64,000 nt of DNA from Calliopum simillimum (Eukaryota > Arthropoda > Insecta > Diptera > Lauxaniidae). Positions 1 through 12,620 of the stretch are shown in pieces (position 1 is the stretch's first letter; each line of letters opens with the position of its first letter). The stretch lies in assembly GCA_951812925.1 (NCBI GenBank), contig OX638372.1, forward strand, positions 3,224,001 to 3,288,000, given 5' to 3'. The notes under the pieces were generated by a model. It searched no databases and had not been told where the DNA came from. It saw only the letters and a program-made list of their open reading frames with translations. Both the position numbers and the translations under genes were made by a program.

Positions 1-1835
1 CAGCCGCCGAATAAACTTGAACAGCATTGCTCCATTTTTATTGCTGAATCTTTATAAAAAAGATTCTTTTGATGTGTGTCTTCTCAAAGACGCGTAATAA
101 ATCTGCCGTGCACAGCAACAACAACAACAACAAAAACAAACACTCATACGTATACAAATGGAGAAATCGAAAATCCCAAAGGGACTCATCATCATCATCA
201 ATGCTAAAATCAATTCAAATAAGAGGTCAAAAAAATAAAGAGAAAAAAAACTTGGTCTTTTTAGCTTGAAAATTGTCTAGACCTGCAGTAGAATACAATA
301 AAATGTCGTCATGGTGATGGCGGTGGTGGTGGTGGCGGCGATGTAGCTTTGCACTTGGAACATTCAATCTCGAGCCATTGGGCCAAGCAAGAAATCAAAA
401 AAACTCGAAAACCAAAAGATTAAGAGTTGAAAACAAGTTTCCTTTTATTGTCCAGCAAGCGATCACTCGCTCGCTTGCTCGCTGTAGTGACTACCTGAAC
501 ACGCAGTTGCCATATTCAACCCAACCCCGATTCCAATTGTTGTTGTATTTTCTCTTTTGAGACAACAACGACGATGATCGCTACGATCTTAACAGAGCTG
601 TGCTGAGCACGCGCTTTTGCCTTCCACATAAAAATCCGGCATTCTTTTTTTTTAAATCTTTTTTGGCTATACATGGCTAGAAGATATGTATGTTTGTATG
701 TATGTATTCAGCGCTGCAGCTTTGCACTCGAATCAGAAATACAAACAGACAGCGCGCAGCTTTTGAGACCTTTTACGGTGCGATCACGCATCAATTGCTG
801 ATGAGTTTTTTCTGTTGCTGTTCATTATCTCTGTTGCCAGGGACCTTGTGATGATCTTAATGATCGCAGCGCACAATCATCTGTTGAAATGAAAATTTAA
901 CTTTCAACTGAAATCCTGAAATTTACAGAAAACAAATACAAAGTGTAGGAATTTATGTTGCAAGAACACCAACAGCAGCGCCAACTTGTTGCTGAAAAAT
1001 GATCGACAACTATTTAGCTAATCGTAATAAAGTGATCACTTTGCTAATAGCTGCTAGTGTTTCAAGTCAAGAAAACCAAACAAATTAAAACATTTTACAG
1101 CCTAGAAATATGTGCGCCACAGCATTATTGTTTCTTAGAACGCGCGGCAAACTCCGATCGTTTGATCTTTCTGAAAATATGCGCACGCTCAAGAAATTAC
1201 GGCTTTTAACTTGCGCCAAAAACTTGTGCAATTCAATATCTGAGTCATACAGTGCGCGTTTTAACTTGGTTTTGTGAATTGGCCAAGTTAACACAAATAG
1301 CAGCAAGCATAAACGCTTAGAAAAATGCCGAAAATTGTGCAGCTGTGCGCGTTCGCTTGTGGAAGCCAATCCTCCGACCAGTTTCTTGTTATGTGGCTTG
1401 GAAAATTCTTTGATTTTTGGTTGTTTTTATTTTGCCAAAACTCGTAAGTAAAATTGAGAGAACCCACAAAAGCAATGTGCCTTAATTTGAAAAGAGTAAA
1501 AGTGTTTCTTTTATTTTTAAAATATATCTGGCTAAATGTGTCTTAAACAATCGTGTTAACATGATTTTTTTTGAAATTTGGTGATCATTGCAATGTTGTT
1601 GGACATGGCTGCCGAACAATGTTCGAAAAGTGGAGGAATCAAATAGTGAGACGCCTTCTAGTACTAATAGAAACCATTTTTCTGCCAACTTAATAGATAT
1701 CATTGTACCATTTTTAAAGATAAAAGTTTTTTTTTATTTTAAAAGTTTTTAAAAGTTCTTTTTTGAGCATTCTGAAATATAAATCGTGAAAAGTTTACAG
1801 TCCACTCACACTTTTATATTAAAAAATTTTTTTTA
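1..1835. other. Intronic sequence, simple repeats only
   Basis: No supportable gene. Visible low-complexity tracts are a CAA run near 115-140, an ATC run near 187-202, a GGT/GGC run near 312-340 and a TATG run near 688-708. The short open frames here are explained by these tracts and by chance; none has a recognisable domain. Confidence 0.5.
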
Positions 1836-2336
1836 TCTATCTATCTATATATATAAAAATGAAATGGTGTCCGTATGTAGCTTATGAACGCGGAAACTAC
1901 ACGGTCTATTTACATAATTTTTGTTTTAAATTGTTTGTTGTGGTCTGTAGAAGGTTCTTAAGGGGGTGAGATTCTAAAAAAATACTAAATACTAAAAGAA
2001 TACAAAAAATGCTATATCAGTGTGCCTATATCAGTTATCATTATAAAACTTGGTACATGGATGTTTATTCCGTCTACTATTCAGCATGCAAAGCTTAAAG
2101 GGATTGAACGAAAGGGATTTGCACCCCACGTATAGTAAAAATACTCAAAATGCTATATTTCTACGCCTATAGCCGTAGCTATCACTATAAAAGTTGGTAC
2201 ATAAATATTTATTTTATTCACCTTGAAAAACCTGAAGGGTTGGAAGAGAAGGATGACGGAGATAGATGAGACTTGGAACATACTTATGTAAAGGGTATCG
2301 GCAACGAGCGAACAAAGTCGCTTCCGGGCCAGCTAG
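1836..2336 (+). mobile_element. Helitron-like non-autonomous element
   Basis: The left end reads TCTATCTATATATATAAAAA (the start is ambiguous between 1836, 1840 and 1844 because of a TCTA repeat) and follows an A. The right end is CCAGCTAG at 2329-2336, followed by T. A TC start, a CTAG end and insertion between A and T are the Helitron hallmarks. An internal theme (TATCA..TATAAAA.TTGGTACAT) occurs twice, near 2035-2060 and 2178-2203. No Rep/helicase coding is present, so any movement would have depended on a partner. About 500 bp. Confidence 0.65.
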
Positions 2337-2369
2337 TCTTTTATATAAAGGATTCAAAAGAGTCATTCG

Positions 2370-4743
2370 TGTGAAGTTGACTCCGGAATTTTCGAAAAAT
2401 CAAAATTTTTTTAGAGTTCTGAGTCCATTGGGAATAGTTCTGGAGTCCTTTGGCAAAATTCGAAAAAGTTCTGCGAAATTGGACCAAAAATAGAAGGGGT
2501 GTCGTTTTTGCTCTGTTGCAGATTTCTGCAATAAATCCATGCACCATTTTTTTAAATTATTCGTAGTTTTCGTGTTAATCACTGAATAAATTTTGAAAAA
2601 AAGTAACTATGATTTTCTATAAAACTCTTCGAGTGATATTCAGATCCTATCAGAAAAAAAATGTTTTTTTGAGTCACCGATGGTACGTAATTTAGTGGTT
2701 TACATGTAAACTACGAATAATTAAGAAAAGTAATATAACGGATATCTGTAGAATTCATCAAGCGCTATCCAAAACTCTCATTAGAACTATTTTTTCGCAA
2801 GAAATTTTTTTATAAATTTTTAAAAAAGGAAAATTTTTTACCGAAAAAAAAAAATAAAATTTTGAAAAACATATAGTCCGGGAGCCGGCAATACTAAAAG
2901 TGCCGTCATCGCGGATTCTGAAATTTTTAACGCAAAATGATAGTTTACACTAAGACGAATAAGAAAAGCTTGGTCAGCATGGTGATATCCTGGCAGAAAT
3001 ATTTTTAAATGGTTTTTGAATTATTAAATTATCGGAATGTTTTGCCGCCATCGCGGATTTTGATCAATCTTAATATTAATCGATGGTAAATTTCATAACC
3101 ATTCAGAAAAAATCCGGCCGACCAAACCTATTTTAATGGTGGGTACAATTTCTCTGTTATCACGGAAATTTGATTTTTTTTTTTTAATTTACGTCTTTTA
3201 ATGTCAAATTTATAAATATCTTGGTATGCGAGCTTAGAAACTGCCGGAAGTACCCACTGTCGCACCATTAAAATAGGTCTGCCGGTCATTTCCGGCAAAA
3301 CAAATTTGGTCGGCCGGATTTTTTTTGAATGGTTATGATATTTACCATCGATTAACCCATTAATGCCCAGCGGTGCCATACGGCACCCACAAATTTTTTC
3401 ACTTTAAAAATAATTTAAAAATAACCAAAGCAACATTTGACTTTGCGGAACAGATAATTAACAATTTGAATGTTTTCCCTTTAATTCAAAATCAATTTTT
3501 TTTTAGTTTGAGTCAAGCGTTCGCTGCAGTGGTTGTTTTTAAATTGTGTCTTGTGCGTGAAATGAAAAATTTTGCAATGCCGCAGTACCACATGTAAACA
3601 ATCACCTTTTATTGCTATCTTCGTGTATCTTTTTGCAATTTTTTTTTGCACAGTGTCATTCTAGAAAGATTCGTTAATATTTTAAAATCAAAAACATTAA
3701 AATCTATGCAAAATTAAAGAGTTGTGATAATTTGAAAAACCAAAGTGCTATACGGCACCGCTGGGCACTGGCTAGCAATTTTATTCTGAGTGCCGTATGG
3801 CATCGCTAGGCATTACCTAGCACGGAAGTTATTGTTTCTCTATGTGCCGTACGGCACCGCTGGGCATTAGCCAACAATAAATTGTGTATGTTAGTGGGTG
3901 ATAACTCTTATCACAACACAATTTGTATAGTATAAAATCTACATGTTGGGTTTTTATGTTTGACTTTTAGGGAATAAGAGCCATTTGAATGCTTTATTGC
4001 ATTTGCTAACAAGACTTTCGACTCAAAAGGATTTGATCCTTGCAGTTGAAATTTTCTCCTTAATTATGCTTTAATCTAAGCTTATAGCTTTCTTTTGACT
4101 TGTGAGTGATAAACAATATATAATTTAATTGTTTGAAGTACTTATCAGGACATTTTTTACTAAAAACAGAAAATTTTTCCTGTTACATAAAAAAAAGCAA
4201 ATGTACATATATGAATGCCCAGCGGTGCCGTACGGCACCCAGTCATTGAGCCGTTCCTAACCAAGACTTGATAAAATTTTTTTTTTATAAACATAGCTTA
4301 TGTCCAGGAGACTAACTCCTGAAAATTTCAGCATCGTATCTACTGTGGTTCTCGTTGGGCATTAATGGGTTAATATTAAGATTGATCAAAATCCGCGATG
4401 ACGGCAAAACATTCCGAAAACTTAATAATTCAAAAATCATTTAAAAATATTTCTGCCAGGCAACAACCATGCTGACCAAGCTTTTCTTATTCGTCTTAGT
4501 GTAAACTACCATTTTGCATTAAAAATTTCAGAATCCGCGATGACGGCACTTTTAGTATTGCCGGCTCCTCGCCTAATATAAAGAACTCCAAAAATCTTTC
4601 TTGTGAGCTCAAAAATGTTATCAAAAATTCCACGCAAAACTATTTCGAATTTTGCGAAAAAACTGCAGAGCTATTTCCAAAAAAAAAAACCAAGAAGTCT
4701 AAAATAATTTTTGGTTTTAGACAATTCCGGAGCCATCTTCACA
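2370..4743. mobile_element. Palindromic fold-back element A, with nested MITE
   Basis: The two ends are inverted copies: TGTGAAGTTGACTCCGGAAT at 2370 and the complement of TTCCGGAGCCATCTTCACA ending at 4743. Inner arms are clearer still: 2880-3143 is repeated in reverse at 3257-4572 once a 1,014-bp insertion (3356-4369) is removed. Shared marks include the GATGACGGCA/TGCCGTCATC words, an EcoRI-free AT-rich stretch with AAGCTTGGTCAGCATGGT, and CCGGCCGACCAAA near the loop. Without the insertion the element is about 1.36 kb. The arms differ by indels, including about 29 bp near the loop. No transposase is seen. It is related to the shorter element at 31956-32573. Confidence 0.8.
3356..4369. mobile_element. 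piggyBac-superfamily-type MITE with TTAA target duplication
   Basis: Ends are perfect 14-bp inverted repeats (CCCATTAATGCCCA at 3356 and its complement ending at 4369), flanked on both sides by TTAA (3352-3355 and 4370-4373). TTAA duplication with short inverted ends starting CCC is the piggyBac pattern. The element has no transposase frame; its open frames are short and unrecognised. It carries five copies of a near-palindrome, GTGCCGTACGGCAC (3373, 3745, 3790, 3844, 4225), each joined to CGCTGGGCAT or its complement. It sits inside the right arm of element A, whose left arm keeps the uninterrupted target sequence. Confidence 0.8.
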
Positions 4744-7700
4744 TGCTTGAACTTAACTGTAAATGGAATTGTTATAATTAAATACAATTAGTCTTCTTAT
4801 ACTTGCATTCTACTCCTAGAAAGCAATAATATGTTTTGTATGAAATGCGTTCAATCGAGCGTTCAATAAACTCACTAAGCCGATGGATCGAGATCGATTG
4901 TACCTTAACTTTGCTCAAAAACAAAATAAAAAATCAAAATAATCGCACTGCTGTTGCCTTGTCCACATAAAATGTGAAATTGTCTTTAAAACATCTCGCA
5001 AAGTGCCCACTTAAGTGTCTCTCAAGAAAATCGATATCATCGCCTTTATGTCGATCGCGTTCCTTATGCCAATGCAGCTGTGGAGTGCTTAGCTGACTAA
5101 ATGACTTGGCTGGTTAACAGTCAGTCTCAGCTTACACGGCGGCTGAGTTGCCAAGTGCTCAGTAGGATTGGTAACACAATAAAAAATCAAATTCAAATAG
5201 CTTTAGGTACTTTTGTAAACCAATACCCACACTTGAGATCGATACGATTCCACTTTGTTTCGTAGATCGTAGTCATTGGGTTTTTTGCTGTGGTGTTACT
5301 CTTTGGTTGATTTTGCTCTCATTTGCTTTTTGCACCCATACGGACTGACTGACTAGCATTTTGTTGTTGTGTTAACAATAAAATTTGATCGCGCCGCATG
5401 CTTGTCATAGGTGGTCGGTCGATTGGTCGGTCGCTCGCTCGCACGGTATATCGGCGAGGATCATTTGTGGTATATTCATAGCAAAGACTTTAAGGGGGCG
5501 CGATAACATCGCTTGAACTTTCCCCTCAGCCACATATTGCGCGCGTCGCAAAGTTAAACAAACGATTATGCAGTAAAAGCTCGATCGCAATTTCTGCTCG
5601 CTCTGTGTGCTCTGATGATCGCTCTAAATTTGCAAATGTGGGCATTTTTTCGGCACAGTTGGTTTTGGTGCGCCCCAAAAGGGAATGAATCAGAGAATTA
5701 GCGAAAAAAAGCATGGTGAGATGACTTTAGGGGATTCAGCATAGATCGATCGGATCGATTGTTTTGCCAGTGATGCTGTGCGGTGCGGTGCGGTGCGCTA
5801 TAAAAACGTGCTTTTACCAAGCAGACAATCAGACTAATGTGAGTTGTGTTTTTTTGTACAACTGCCGCTTCAGTTCAGGCAAATTTTTGTATTTTTTTTC
5901 ATACCGCATGGTTGTTTGTTTAATTGACTTGATTACAATGCAAACGACGACTACTTTTGTTGGTTCATTGCAATTTTATGCGCTGATTTCTCGTTCATTT
6001 CGTTTGATTTGATTTCTGCCTCATTCAACGACGACGACGATTTGATTTGATATGCCTCTTTGTGCATGTCAAATGTCAGGCCGCCGCGTCGTTGATTATG
6101 GTTGTTGCTTGATGTGCAAGTTGCGCGGTTGTTGTTGCACTAAAATTTAAGTAACGCTAATTTTTGTATCGATCGTTTTTTTGGTTTTTATGCCCCTTAT
6201 ATTTAAGATTTGTATAAAACTCGAGTTGGAATTTTCACTGCACGATCACTCACGATCAGAGCGACATTGTTAAATTGACGCATTTTTACGTCACAGTGTT
6301 GCCATTACCTTTTTAAGGCAACTGTAATGTGGTATTACATATAGAAATGCATGTAGGTTGTTCTATCTGCCTTATCATCGGTGCATTTGCGAGTACTCGT
6401 ATCTGCCTTGTTCCTTCATTTATTTTTCATTTTACACAACCGCTTACGTGTGTGTGCGCTGTCATGTTTGTCATATTTGTGATCATCAGCAATTGATCAT
6501 CTTCATTGCGCATTCATTACACGTATAAAGAAGTCGTTGTACCATGTCATTCCATTCCAATCTGGTAACTCAGCAAATAAACATTTTGAAGTTCACATGC
6601 CTCTTCCTTGCGACTCCAGAGGCCAATTCTTTTTTTTTCACATTGCCTGCCTGCCTTCCCACTTGTCAAGTATTGCGATGAATCTTACGATTAGAACATT
6701 GCCGTACCTCCATACAAACATCATTGTAAGCGTTTATCTCTTACACGTGGTACATCCCAATAGAAAAAGCTTTTAAGGCATATTTCAATATTACATGATT
6801 TTCAGTATATACTTAATTGTTGTTAATAGGCAATTTTGTCAAAATTTTTTTTTTATTTTGTATGTTTTTTAACCTAACTTCTTTAGGCGAAATTTCAAAA
6901 TCATGACACTTTTTCATGACACTCTTTTGAAACATTTTTTGACACTTTGTTCAATACTTTTCGTTACATCTCATTATATTTGGTGATAAAGTGCCAACCA
7001 TAAATACCATATACCCACTTCAAAAAGTGGGCGTAATCAAATAAACGTCACTGCCACTTTTCAGTTTTACACAGTCAGATTTTAACAGCTAAAAAAAGGA
7101 AAAAAAAGTTTGAGTAAACTTGACAGAATAATATCAGCCAAGAGAGTGCTTAAATTTTGCTAAAATACAAATAACATAATGACAATAGCTAAAATTCTTA
7201 AAAACTTAAAACTATTGGATAGAAGTTCTAATTGTTAATTGACTTAATTATCTAAAGATGAAAAAATACTTACAATTAAATGAAAACAGCCTTCCAGGAG
7301 AATATCACACACTCGCGTTCTTTAAACACAAATTTCTAAACTTAAAAACAGGCGCACTGGCACTCACTGTCGAAAAATTAAATTTGGCTGAGCTAAGAAA
7401 GAATTAAGTCTCCGCTTTCCCTTCCCTTTAAGTTCTATCTTCCATCTTCTATCCTCCAATAAAAAAGTAAGCAAAGATAGTCTAGAACGAAGGACCTACT
7501 TCTGTGAATGACAATTCAATGTAAATACATTTTTTCCAATAGCTGACACTGGAAACTGTAACTGAATGATATACAATACAAACAGTGTCGTATACTTTTA
7601 TATAAATATAGTGCACTAATGTGTGGTTTGGGACAGGCAGGAGAATGAGTTAAAGTTATAATTTCATACTAAAAAATGTTGAACTTTTTTTTCATTTCAA

Positions 7701-10700
7701 GCTGCATAAAAGCTTTTGTTAGGTATCTGTATTGTGTTTCCACGGGAGTTATTTCAATCCACCAGTTAAAATATCAAATTTGAACTTTTAGCATAGTTTT
7801 TAACTTCGGGTCATTGAACTGTACATTTGTTGGAGAATCATCCAATACATCTTCATTTTTTGTTTTCTTTTGCAGAAAGCTTTAAAAAGTTTCTGCTTCT
7901 TTTCAATAAATCAATTAGGTCATCATAATTTGATTTCCTGCAGGGATGCTTAAGGCAACAGTTCTTTTATGCGACTGCTTTTGTGGAGGTGGACATATTT
8001 ATCAGCTGCTCGTTGCTCGCTACAGGGTGTCCAGAGTCGTTTTTTTCTTCTTTTTTTTAAGTTTTGCGTCAAATTTAGTTTCTAAATTGATTTTTCTTTT
8101 AGCTACAAGAGTTTTCTTCATACTGTACTGCATCTCCTCCTCCTCCTCCTCCTCCTCCTCCTCGTCCTCTGGGTACTTGTGTGTTGTGCGCTGCAATTAT
8201 ACTCTTATGCCAAACAATAAAACTCAATTTTTGGATTTATTTCTTTTGGCCAACACAACAGAACAATGAGATTTATTATACAAAATTTGTTTTGCCCATT
8301 TTAAGCCCATTGTTGTTTTTGTTGTTGTTGATTTATATATGTGCGGGTGTAGTTTTTATTTTAAAATTTCAAATTTCACATAAAGCTCCAACCATTCGGG
8401 ACTTGATGCTTTTTGATGTGAAGAAGTTGTTGTTCTTGTTGTAGTTGTTGCTGCTGCTGCTGTATTGTTGATGACGAAAATTGGTAAAAACTGTTTTTTT
8501 TACTAGACAAAAATATCTATAAAGATTCACCAGAAGAAGAAGTGAAAAAAAAACGGTTTATGACAATTTAATTTGATGGCGGCTTGAATTTTTGATGTGA
8601 AGAAGATTTACGGTAGCACAATAAAATTTTTAAGTAGCAAATACTTTAAGCGGTAAATACTCTTATTCACTCTCAAAAATAAGTGATAAAAAAATTAGTC
8701 ATTTCTTTGCGAAAAAGGCGGTATTTTTAATACACACTTTTTGACCAAAAAAATAGCTCTTAGATTTCGCCAAAAAAATATCTTAGTTTTGGTAACGGGC
8801 TCCATTTTCCCCTTTTAAGCACTCCTTTATTTTCAGCATCTACAAAACAAACAACAATAAAATCTTGAAAATGGCAACACTTTTTAATTTATAACCTTTG
8901 TAGACAACGAAAAAAAAAAGACGCACGTCATGCCCTCAAGCCAAATTTGAAATTGCATAAAAGTAATAATGGGCATAAATTAAAGAGTTATAGACCACAA
9001 GACTAAAGTTAGACGACGGGCTGCAACAACACAGCAACATTTCGAACATAGAGCATTAACGCACAGGCCCAGCGACTGGACAAGTCATGGATAGACGGAC
9101 AAACAGACAGACAAATATATGAACTGGTTTATTGCTCAGACAATGAAGTTTTTTCTCTTATTTTATACAATTTTAATATCACGGCATATAAGGGTAGAGG
9201 ATAACAACAACAACAATCACATGTTGCAGCAGCATAAGCAACATAACAGGAAGACTCAACGGACAAAAAACACTGCAAATATTAAGACAAATCCTACACA
9301 TTTTATTTCCAATGATCATATGAGAGGAGACAAATAAACATACTAAGTATGTATATATATGTATTTGTAAAACAAAGTCTCTATACCCAAGAGGAAAAAT
9401 TTCTAGCGCTTCTGATCCAAGTCTCTATAGTGAGGCTTCAAACATATGCGAATATTAACAAGAAGAATATATGTATTGTTGTACCTTCTTCTGTCCTTCT
9501 GTCTACTGTGACTTTGCAAACAACATGCGCACATGTGACAAACATATAGACGGACAAACGGACAGATAGAAAGACAACAAGACATGCAGACAGACGGACC
9601 GACATGCAACAAGTCTCTTTATGTCCATCTTTTACTTGTGATCTTTGCAAAGCTTAAAAATTCAATTCTGTATCTCGATCCTAAAGGAATACATAAAAAA
9701 TCATACCAGCAGATTTCAGCATACGAGCGATGCGTTGTTCCACTGCTGCAGAAGAGGACCATATGATGGTGTGTTAGTCAGTTGGCAAGGGGTGTTAGCA
9801 GGAGAAAATATTTAAAGTTGGCGGGCTGTCGCCCACGCGTGCTCAAAGCAACAATTCTACAAATCGCTATCCGTTGAACGGGTAATAAAAACAGACGACA
9901 TAGCAGGGAGTCAGTTAAGCAACATATTGGTACAGTGCAAAATTTCGCCACTCTAAGGGGATCTGCTTACTATCCTATGACTAAATGTTAGGTTTTTTAA
10001 GTTTTTATACTTTTTTTCTTCCAAGGAATTCCAAATTGAAAAAACTTGCTGCGTTACTGACGTGAGGTTAGCTCTCTATGCTTCATCTTGTAAGTGCATT
10101 CAGAAAATATTCCCATTTAAAATTAGTAACTTCTCAATATATCCATAAACGGTCTGTCCCCTGCATAATATTTTTAATAAGCGTTTTCTGCATCCATTTA
10201 GAAATTCTAGAGTTTGCATCGTAGCCGCAATTCGACCATTTAGATTTGACTTTAAAAAGATAACGCAACTGCTAATCTACGCAAATATGCTTTCACTACC
10301 AACTATGTCTGTGTATTTTATCTTTAGGTCATATTATTGATCATTATTGTTAACCCTATCTCCATACCAAAAAAAAATTATATTTAGGGGTGTGACACCG
10401 CCCACTTTAAAATATAAAGGTACTGAATTTCATAAAAATCGATTCAGCGTCAGCGACATAGCCATCTGTTTTCCATGAGTAAACCCATAGCAACTACAAA
10501 ACCGAAGCATCCTCAAATCCAGCTTATTTTCCAAGTGACTCTAGTCCTATGTCTTTTTTAATCCTATGAACTCTTTACTGTAACTTTTTTGTGTCATTCA
10601 TTCTCTGCCGTCGCCATCAAACCCAACAAAGTGAGTGAAGTTGCTGTTGCTTTGGTACGCATAATCCACAGCGTAAGACAACTATCTGCCCAAGTTTATT

Positions 10701-11154
10701 GGTCACCTATCGCATGCTGTTCATCTATTTTTGTTACAGCATTTTAGCTGTTGTTGCTGCTGTTGCTGCTAACCTAGCATTGCCATTTTTGCACAAATGT
10801 TGGCTGTGTGCAACAAGTTTGTCCTTTCAATAGTACAAAAATTGTAATTGCGAGTGCGATTGCGCGCGCTCGCTTTCGCTAGTCGATCAGCGATAAAAAC
10901 AGTAAAATTAAGGAATAAATTAAAATAAAACAACAACAACAAAGCATTAATAACGCATGGGCAAGAATTGGCAACACTCATTTGGTTTTGTTGTTTTTTT
11001 GTTTCATCAAGATACGTCAGCAAAATGCAAAACACCCAGCAAACAATCGCTTACGATGAATCTTAGATGCGATTTCATCTTTTAATGTCAAGCAAACAAA
11101 CCGGCCCTTGCAATAAGCCTGCCCGAGACATTTTGAAGTATAGTCTACTTTTCA
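4744..11154. other. Intronic sequence, no gene recognised
   Basis: About 6.4 kb of apparently unique intron. The stretch 5040-6540 is richer in GC and in GATCGAT-type words than its surroundings and free of obvious repeats, so conserved regulatory DNA is possible but not shown. A TCC/CTC microsatellite lies at 8133-8168. Around 10380-10470 there is a short fragment with a GACACCGCCCAC word that resembles the GCCACGCCC-bearing repeats elsewhere in the window. Open frames are short and low-complexity. Confidence 0.45.
8133..8168 (+). repeat. TCC trinucleotide microsatellite
   Basis: About eleven consecutive TCC units, with one interruption (CTCGTC) at the right end. In one frame this reads as a serine run, which explains the spurious open frame around it. 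Confidence 0.9.
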
Positions 11155-11155
11155 T

Positions 11156-11357
11156 TACTCGCACGTTTTACACTGAACTGAAGTATATGATCTAAAATAT
11201 TCAAAATTAAAATGTTCGCTCTACACGGATTTCATTTTGACACTGAAGTACACTGTATTGTTTTATCAGTGTCAAAAATTCTCGATTATAAGAAATACTT
11301 CAGTGTACTGTATATTATGCAAACAAATACTTCAGGTCAGTGTAAAACGTGAGAGTA
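11156..11357. mobile_element. Short inverted-repeat element (unclassified MITE)
   Basis: Arms at 11156-11187 and 11326-11357 are inverted copies sharing CACGTTTTACACTGA and CTGAAGTAT. Inner ACTGAAGTACACTGTAT (near 11242) and ACTTCAGTGTACTGTAT (near 11297) also face each other. A third copy of the theme GCACTGAACTGAAGTACTTC lies just outside, near 11469-11488. No coding capacity; target duplication not determined. Confidence 0.6.
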
Positions 11358-12120
11358 GAAAATTTACATTGAAATTTACGGAGCGTTAACAACAAAGAAA
11401 AGAGCAAAAAACTATTGTACTTCTATCACTAAAGTAGCATTTTGTAGTCTACACTACGTGTAGTGTATGCACTGAACTGAAGTACTTCATAGATAAAAAC
11501 GGATACAAGATATAGCGTATCTTGCATTGAAATGTCTTAAAACTCCAAAAGCACGTCTTTTGCAGACCTTGTTAGCAAGCGATATGCCGTAAAGAATAAC
11601 AAGTTGTTTTCTTAGCCATTAGCCTTAGCCATCAGAACTTTAGAGAAGCTTTATCTTTGCAAAGACCTTGCAGATATTTTCTGGAAATATGAAGCTGTTG
11701 GGTGGCAGAACTTTTGTGTCCATATATATCCATGTATTTATGATTATTATGGTTAAATTTGTTGTCCCATTTATTGCATTTCTTGAAGTTGTTGTAACAT
11801 GTACATGTCTGTTGCTATTTTGGGAAAATTTTGTTTTAAATGTAGCGAAGAATATACTTTTCGCAACTTTAGGGCATTATTAGTTTAGCGTAATTAGGCT
11901 GTAATTCTTGCAAAGGACTGAAGTTGTGATGATTGAATGCTCATCATTTGTTATATTGTGCAGAACAGTTGTACATATGTATGAACAAAAGTGATTTTAA
12001 AATGATTAAATCGTATCCTGATTAATGTATTCTTAAGAGAAAAATATTTTTTTTCTAAAAAGTAAATGATGGGAACTAAGACAACGTAACAAAGGAACAA
12101 ACTCGGTTCAGCCACTGTTT

Positions 12121-12401
12121 GGGCGACTTCCTAAACGTCCGTTGCTTTGTGTTGAAACAGCATTTTCGTAAAAAAAAATGTCGCATAATTTTAGGAGCTT
12201 ATTTTTTTAATGCATCATTCTTGCATTTCATAACGCCTAACTACAAATCGTTGACAATGCATAGCAATCAGCGCATCAGTAACAAAGTTGATGCTTTTTG
12301 TAAACTTTGCTCTTAAGTCAAAAAATTCCTAAAATTATGCGACATTTTTTTTACGAAAATGCTGTTTCAACACAAAGCAACGGACGCTTAGGAAGTCGCC
12401 C
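12121..12401. mobile_element. Hairpin MITE with ~75-bp near-perfect arms
   Basis: The left arm 12121-12195 begins GGGCGACTTCCTAAACGTCC, and the right arm 12328-12401 is its reverse complement with very few mismatches (A/G at one position of the outer end, one A-run length difference). The loop is about 130 bp. Flanks are ..GTTT and TTTC.., so a short T-rich target duplication is possible but cannot be told from chance. The superfamily is not assigned. Similarity between arms suggests a fairly young copy. Confidence 0.75.
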
Positions 12402-12404
12402 TTT

Positions 12405-12620
12405 CTATCCCTTAATCTCAAAAAATTTGCTTGTTTTTTTTTTTCTTTTGGAAAGGTTGTAAATGGGAGCAGTGCACAAAATTTTCCTTTTTTTAAGTGG
12501 TGGTGCCACGCCCATGTATGGAAAAAAACGTGCTCACGGCTAAGCCGCTGCATCATTTTTATGATATTTCGAATGGAGATAGGCTTAACACCAAGAAACG
12601 ATAATATGATATTTATGTTT
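12405..12620 (+). repeat. GCCACGCCC-bearing dispersed repeat, copy 1
   Basis: Matches 22625-22810 in the same orientation. Shared words in order are TTTGCTTGTTTTTTT, AAAGGTTG, GTGCCACGCCC, ATGGAAAAAA, GCTAA.CC.CTGCATC, TTTTA.GA.ATTT, GATAG and AC.AAG.AACGATAA. It begins right after the hairpin MITE at 12121-12401. No coding sequence. Confidence 0.65.

Noticed and set aside
5764..6776. Several short frames that might be small genes
   Set aside because: No domain, no splice or start context, and composition matches the surrounding intron.
7946..8269. Plus-strand open frame with a long serine run
   Set aside because: The serine run is the TCC microsatellite at 8133-8168; no domain, no splice context, no likely start.
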